A stretch of DNA of 64,000 bases from Duodenibacillus sp. (GTDB taxonomy: Bacteria; Pseudomonadota; Gammaproteobacteria; Burkholderiales; Burkholderiaceae_F), in the NCBI GenBank assembly GCA_017628205.1, contig JAGBZO010000045.1:62001-126000 (forward strand), in the 5' to 3' direction. Of this stretch, positions 62,665-64,000 are shown piece after piece. Below the pieces are notes generated by a model. The model saw only the letters and a program-made list of their open reading frames with translations, ran no database searches and had not been told where the DNA came from. The position numbers were made by a program, and so were the translations under genes. Positions within the stretch are counted from its first letter, which is position 1; every line of letters begins with the position of its first letter.

Positions 62665-64000
62665 CTACTTCCAATGGCAATGAACCGCGCGGCGTGGCCG
62701 TGCTTCGTAATCCGTGGTTGAATCGCGGTTCCGTGTTTACCGAAGAAGAGCGCGACCGCCTTGGTTTGCGTGGTCTTTTGCCTCCGCGCGTATCTACTTT
62801 TGCCCAGCAGGTTGAACGACTGGAAGGCGTTATCGCCAGTTGCAATACCGCGCTGAACAAGTACGTCATTCTCGAAGGCGTACATGCCAGTGACGAGGCC
62901 TTGTACTTCCAGCTCGTCATGAAGAACATTGAAGAATACATGCCGTTGATCTATACGCCGACGGTTGGTGAAGCTTGCCAAAAGTTCAGCCATATCTTCC
63001 GCTACGCTCGCGGTTTGTATGTCAGCAGTGAAGATCGCGGTCGCGTACGCGAATTGGTTGCCAATGTTCCCAACGAAAACGTCGACATGATCGTCGTGAC
63101 GGACGGTCAACGCATTTTGGGTTTGGGCGACCTGGGTGTTAACGGTATGGGGATTCCCATCGGCAAGTTGGCTCTGTACACCGCCTGCGCCGGTGTCAAT
63201 CCTCAGCGTGTTTTGCCCGTTACGATCGACGTCGGTACGAATAACGAAGAGTTCCTGAGCGATCCGCTTTACATGGGTCTGCGTCAAAAGCGCATCACGG
63301 GGCCGGCTTACGACGAACTGATCGCCGAGTTTATCGAAGCGGTTCGCGAACGTTGGCCGAACGTCATCGTTCAGTTCGAAGACTTCCACAACTGCCACGC
63401 CTTCGATCTGTTGGACTACTGGCGTGACAAGATTTGCTGCTTCAACGACGACATTCAGGGTACCGCTTCCGTCTGTGTCACCGGTTTCTATACGGCCATG
63501 CGCGCGAAGAAGGAAAAGCTTTCCGATCAGCGCATCTTGTTCTTGGGGGCCGGTTCGGCTGCAACCGGTATCGCGCACTTGTTGGCCGATGCAATGGTTG
63601 AAGAAGGCTTGACGAAGCAAGAAGCGTTGGCACGTATTGCTTTGTTCGACTCCAAGGGCTTGGTGTCCAAGAATCGCGGCGACAATTTGGCCGACAACAA
63701 GATTCCGTTCGCTCACGACTTCGAAAACGCCAAGACGTTCTTGGAAGCCGTGCGTACCGTCAAGCCGACCGCCATCGTCGGCGTCAGCGCTCAGCCCAAG
63801 GCCTTTGACAAGGAAGTGATCGAAGCGATGACCGAATTGAACGATCGTCCGATCATCTTCGCTTTGTCTAACCCGACCAGCAAGGCCGAATGTACCGCTC
63901 AAGAGGCTTATATCTTCTCGCAAGGCAAGTGCTTGTTTGCTTGCGGTTCTCCGTTCGGTCCGGTCAGCTACAACGGCAAGACCTTCGTTCCGCGTCAGGG
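62661..64000 (+). CDS. NAD-dependent malic enzyme, 3' end cut by window
   Basis: About 446 codons up to the window edge. It converts malate to pyruvate and CO2. Motifs of the malic enzyme: YTPTVGEACQKFSHIFR, the tyrosine and metal site in FEDFHNCHAFDLLDYW, FNDDIQGTASV (metal aspartates) and NAD loop LFLGAGSAATGIA. SNPTSKAEC follows. The full enzyme is about 540-560 residues, so about 100 are missing. Length and N-terminus resemble SfcA/MaeA. Translation seems coupled to the 17-codon leader. Confidence 0.93.
   Translation, partial: MTTSNGNEPRGVAVLRNPWLNRGSVFTEEERDRLGLRGLLPPRVSTFAQQVERLEGVIASCNTALNKYVILEGVHASDEALYFQLVMKNIEEYMPLIYTPTVGEACQKFSHIFRYARGLYVSSEDRGRVRELVANVPNENVDMIVVTDGQRILGLGDLGVNGMGIPIGKLALYTACAGVNPQRVLPVTIDVGTNNEEFLSDPLYMGLRQKRITGPAYDELIAEFIEAVRERWPNVIVQFEDFHNCHAFDLLDYWRDKICCFNDDIQGTASVCVTGFYTAMRAKKEKLSDQRILFLGAGSAATGIAHLLADAMVEEGLTKQEALARIALFDSKGLVSKNRGDNLADNKIPFAHDFENAKTFLEAVRTVKPTAIVGVSAQPKAFDKEVIEAMTELNDRPIIFALSNPTSKAECTAQEAYIFSQGKCLFACGSPFGPVSYNGKTFVPRQ

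Noticed and set aside
1..64000. CRISPR arrays, insertion sequences, prophage or conjugative elements
   Set aside because: No regularly spaced direct repeats, transposase, integrase or phage structural genes were found; the only tandem repeats are the coding heptads of cpoB.

Overview
The window looks like a core chromosomal segment of a betaproteobacterium of the order Burkholderiales. A gut-type Sutterellaceae member (Sutterella or Parasutterella-like) is my best guess. The reasons are the one-cysteine DksA, the kdsD-kdsC-lptC-lptA-lptB-rpoN-ptsN-rapZ gene order, prs-tRNA-Gln-ispE-lolB-TPR, dusB-fis-purH, lptD-surA-pdxA-rsmA facing amgK-murU, and a nickel-pincer (lar) operon. The family-level assignment is inference. 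I saw no phage, insertion sequence, transposase or CRISPR array, and gene density is high throughout.

Layout. 1-3.1 kb: a truncated AsmA-family gene and a small XRE-type regulator. 3.3-6.8 kb: aspS facing a phosphomannomutase/phosphoglucomutase gene. 6.9-11.8 kb: a larA-larB-larC-larE operon (nickel-pincer nucleotide cofactor plus the racemase that uses it), divergent from an MtnA/eIF2B-fold protein that has lost its catalytic residues. 11.8-19.7 kb: aroD, hslR, trpS, an EFR1-type ferredoxin, metK, a formate/nitrite transporter, mutY and a TauE/SafE exporter. 19.8-26.2 kb: the Kdo and LPS transport genes run into sigma-54 and PTS-Ntr genes on the minus strand, with one-base stop/start overlaps at four junctions. 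26.4-37 kb: mscS, ychF, DUF523, pth, deaD, rplY, prs, tRNA-Gln, ispE, lolB and a TPR protein. 37-44.9 kb (plus strand): two lipid A-type acyltransferases, dapF, rlmI, a CobW GTPase, dksA and hslVU. 45-52.9 kb (minus): two tandem Tat-type thioredoxin-fold proteins, asparaginase, rsmA, pdxA, surA and lptD. 53-64 kb (plus): amgK-murU, a nitronate monooxygenase, pncA, dusB-fis-purH, tolB-pal-cpoB, and a malic enzyme gene that runs off the window end.

The dominant theme is envelope biogenesis: Kdo synthesis, LPS transport (LptABC, LptD), OMP chaperone SurA, LolB, lipid A acyltransferases, Tol-Pal and muropeptide recycling. Translation and RNA genes are interspersed. The most unusual content is: (i) the lar operon, whose LarC is only about 255 residues, lacks the C-terminal domain and has lost conserved acidic motifs; (ii) the MtnA-like protein beside it with both catalytic positions replaced; and (iii) a 17-codon leader ORF before the malic enzyme, with an anti-SD-like Shine-Dalgarno sequence that can be masked by a perfect complement and a 4-base stop/start overlap with the enzyme gene.
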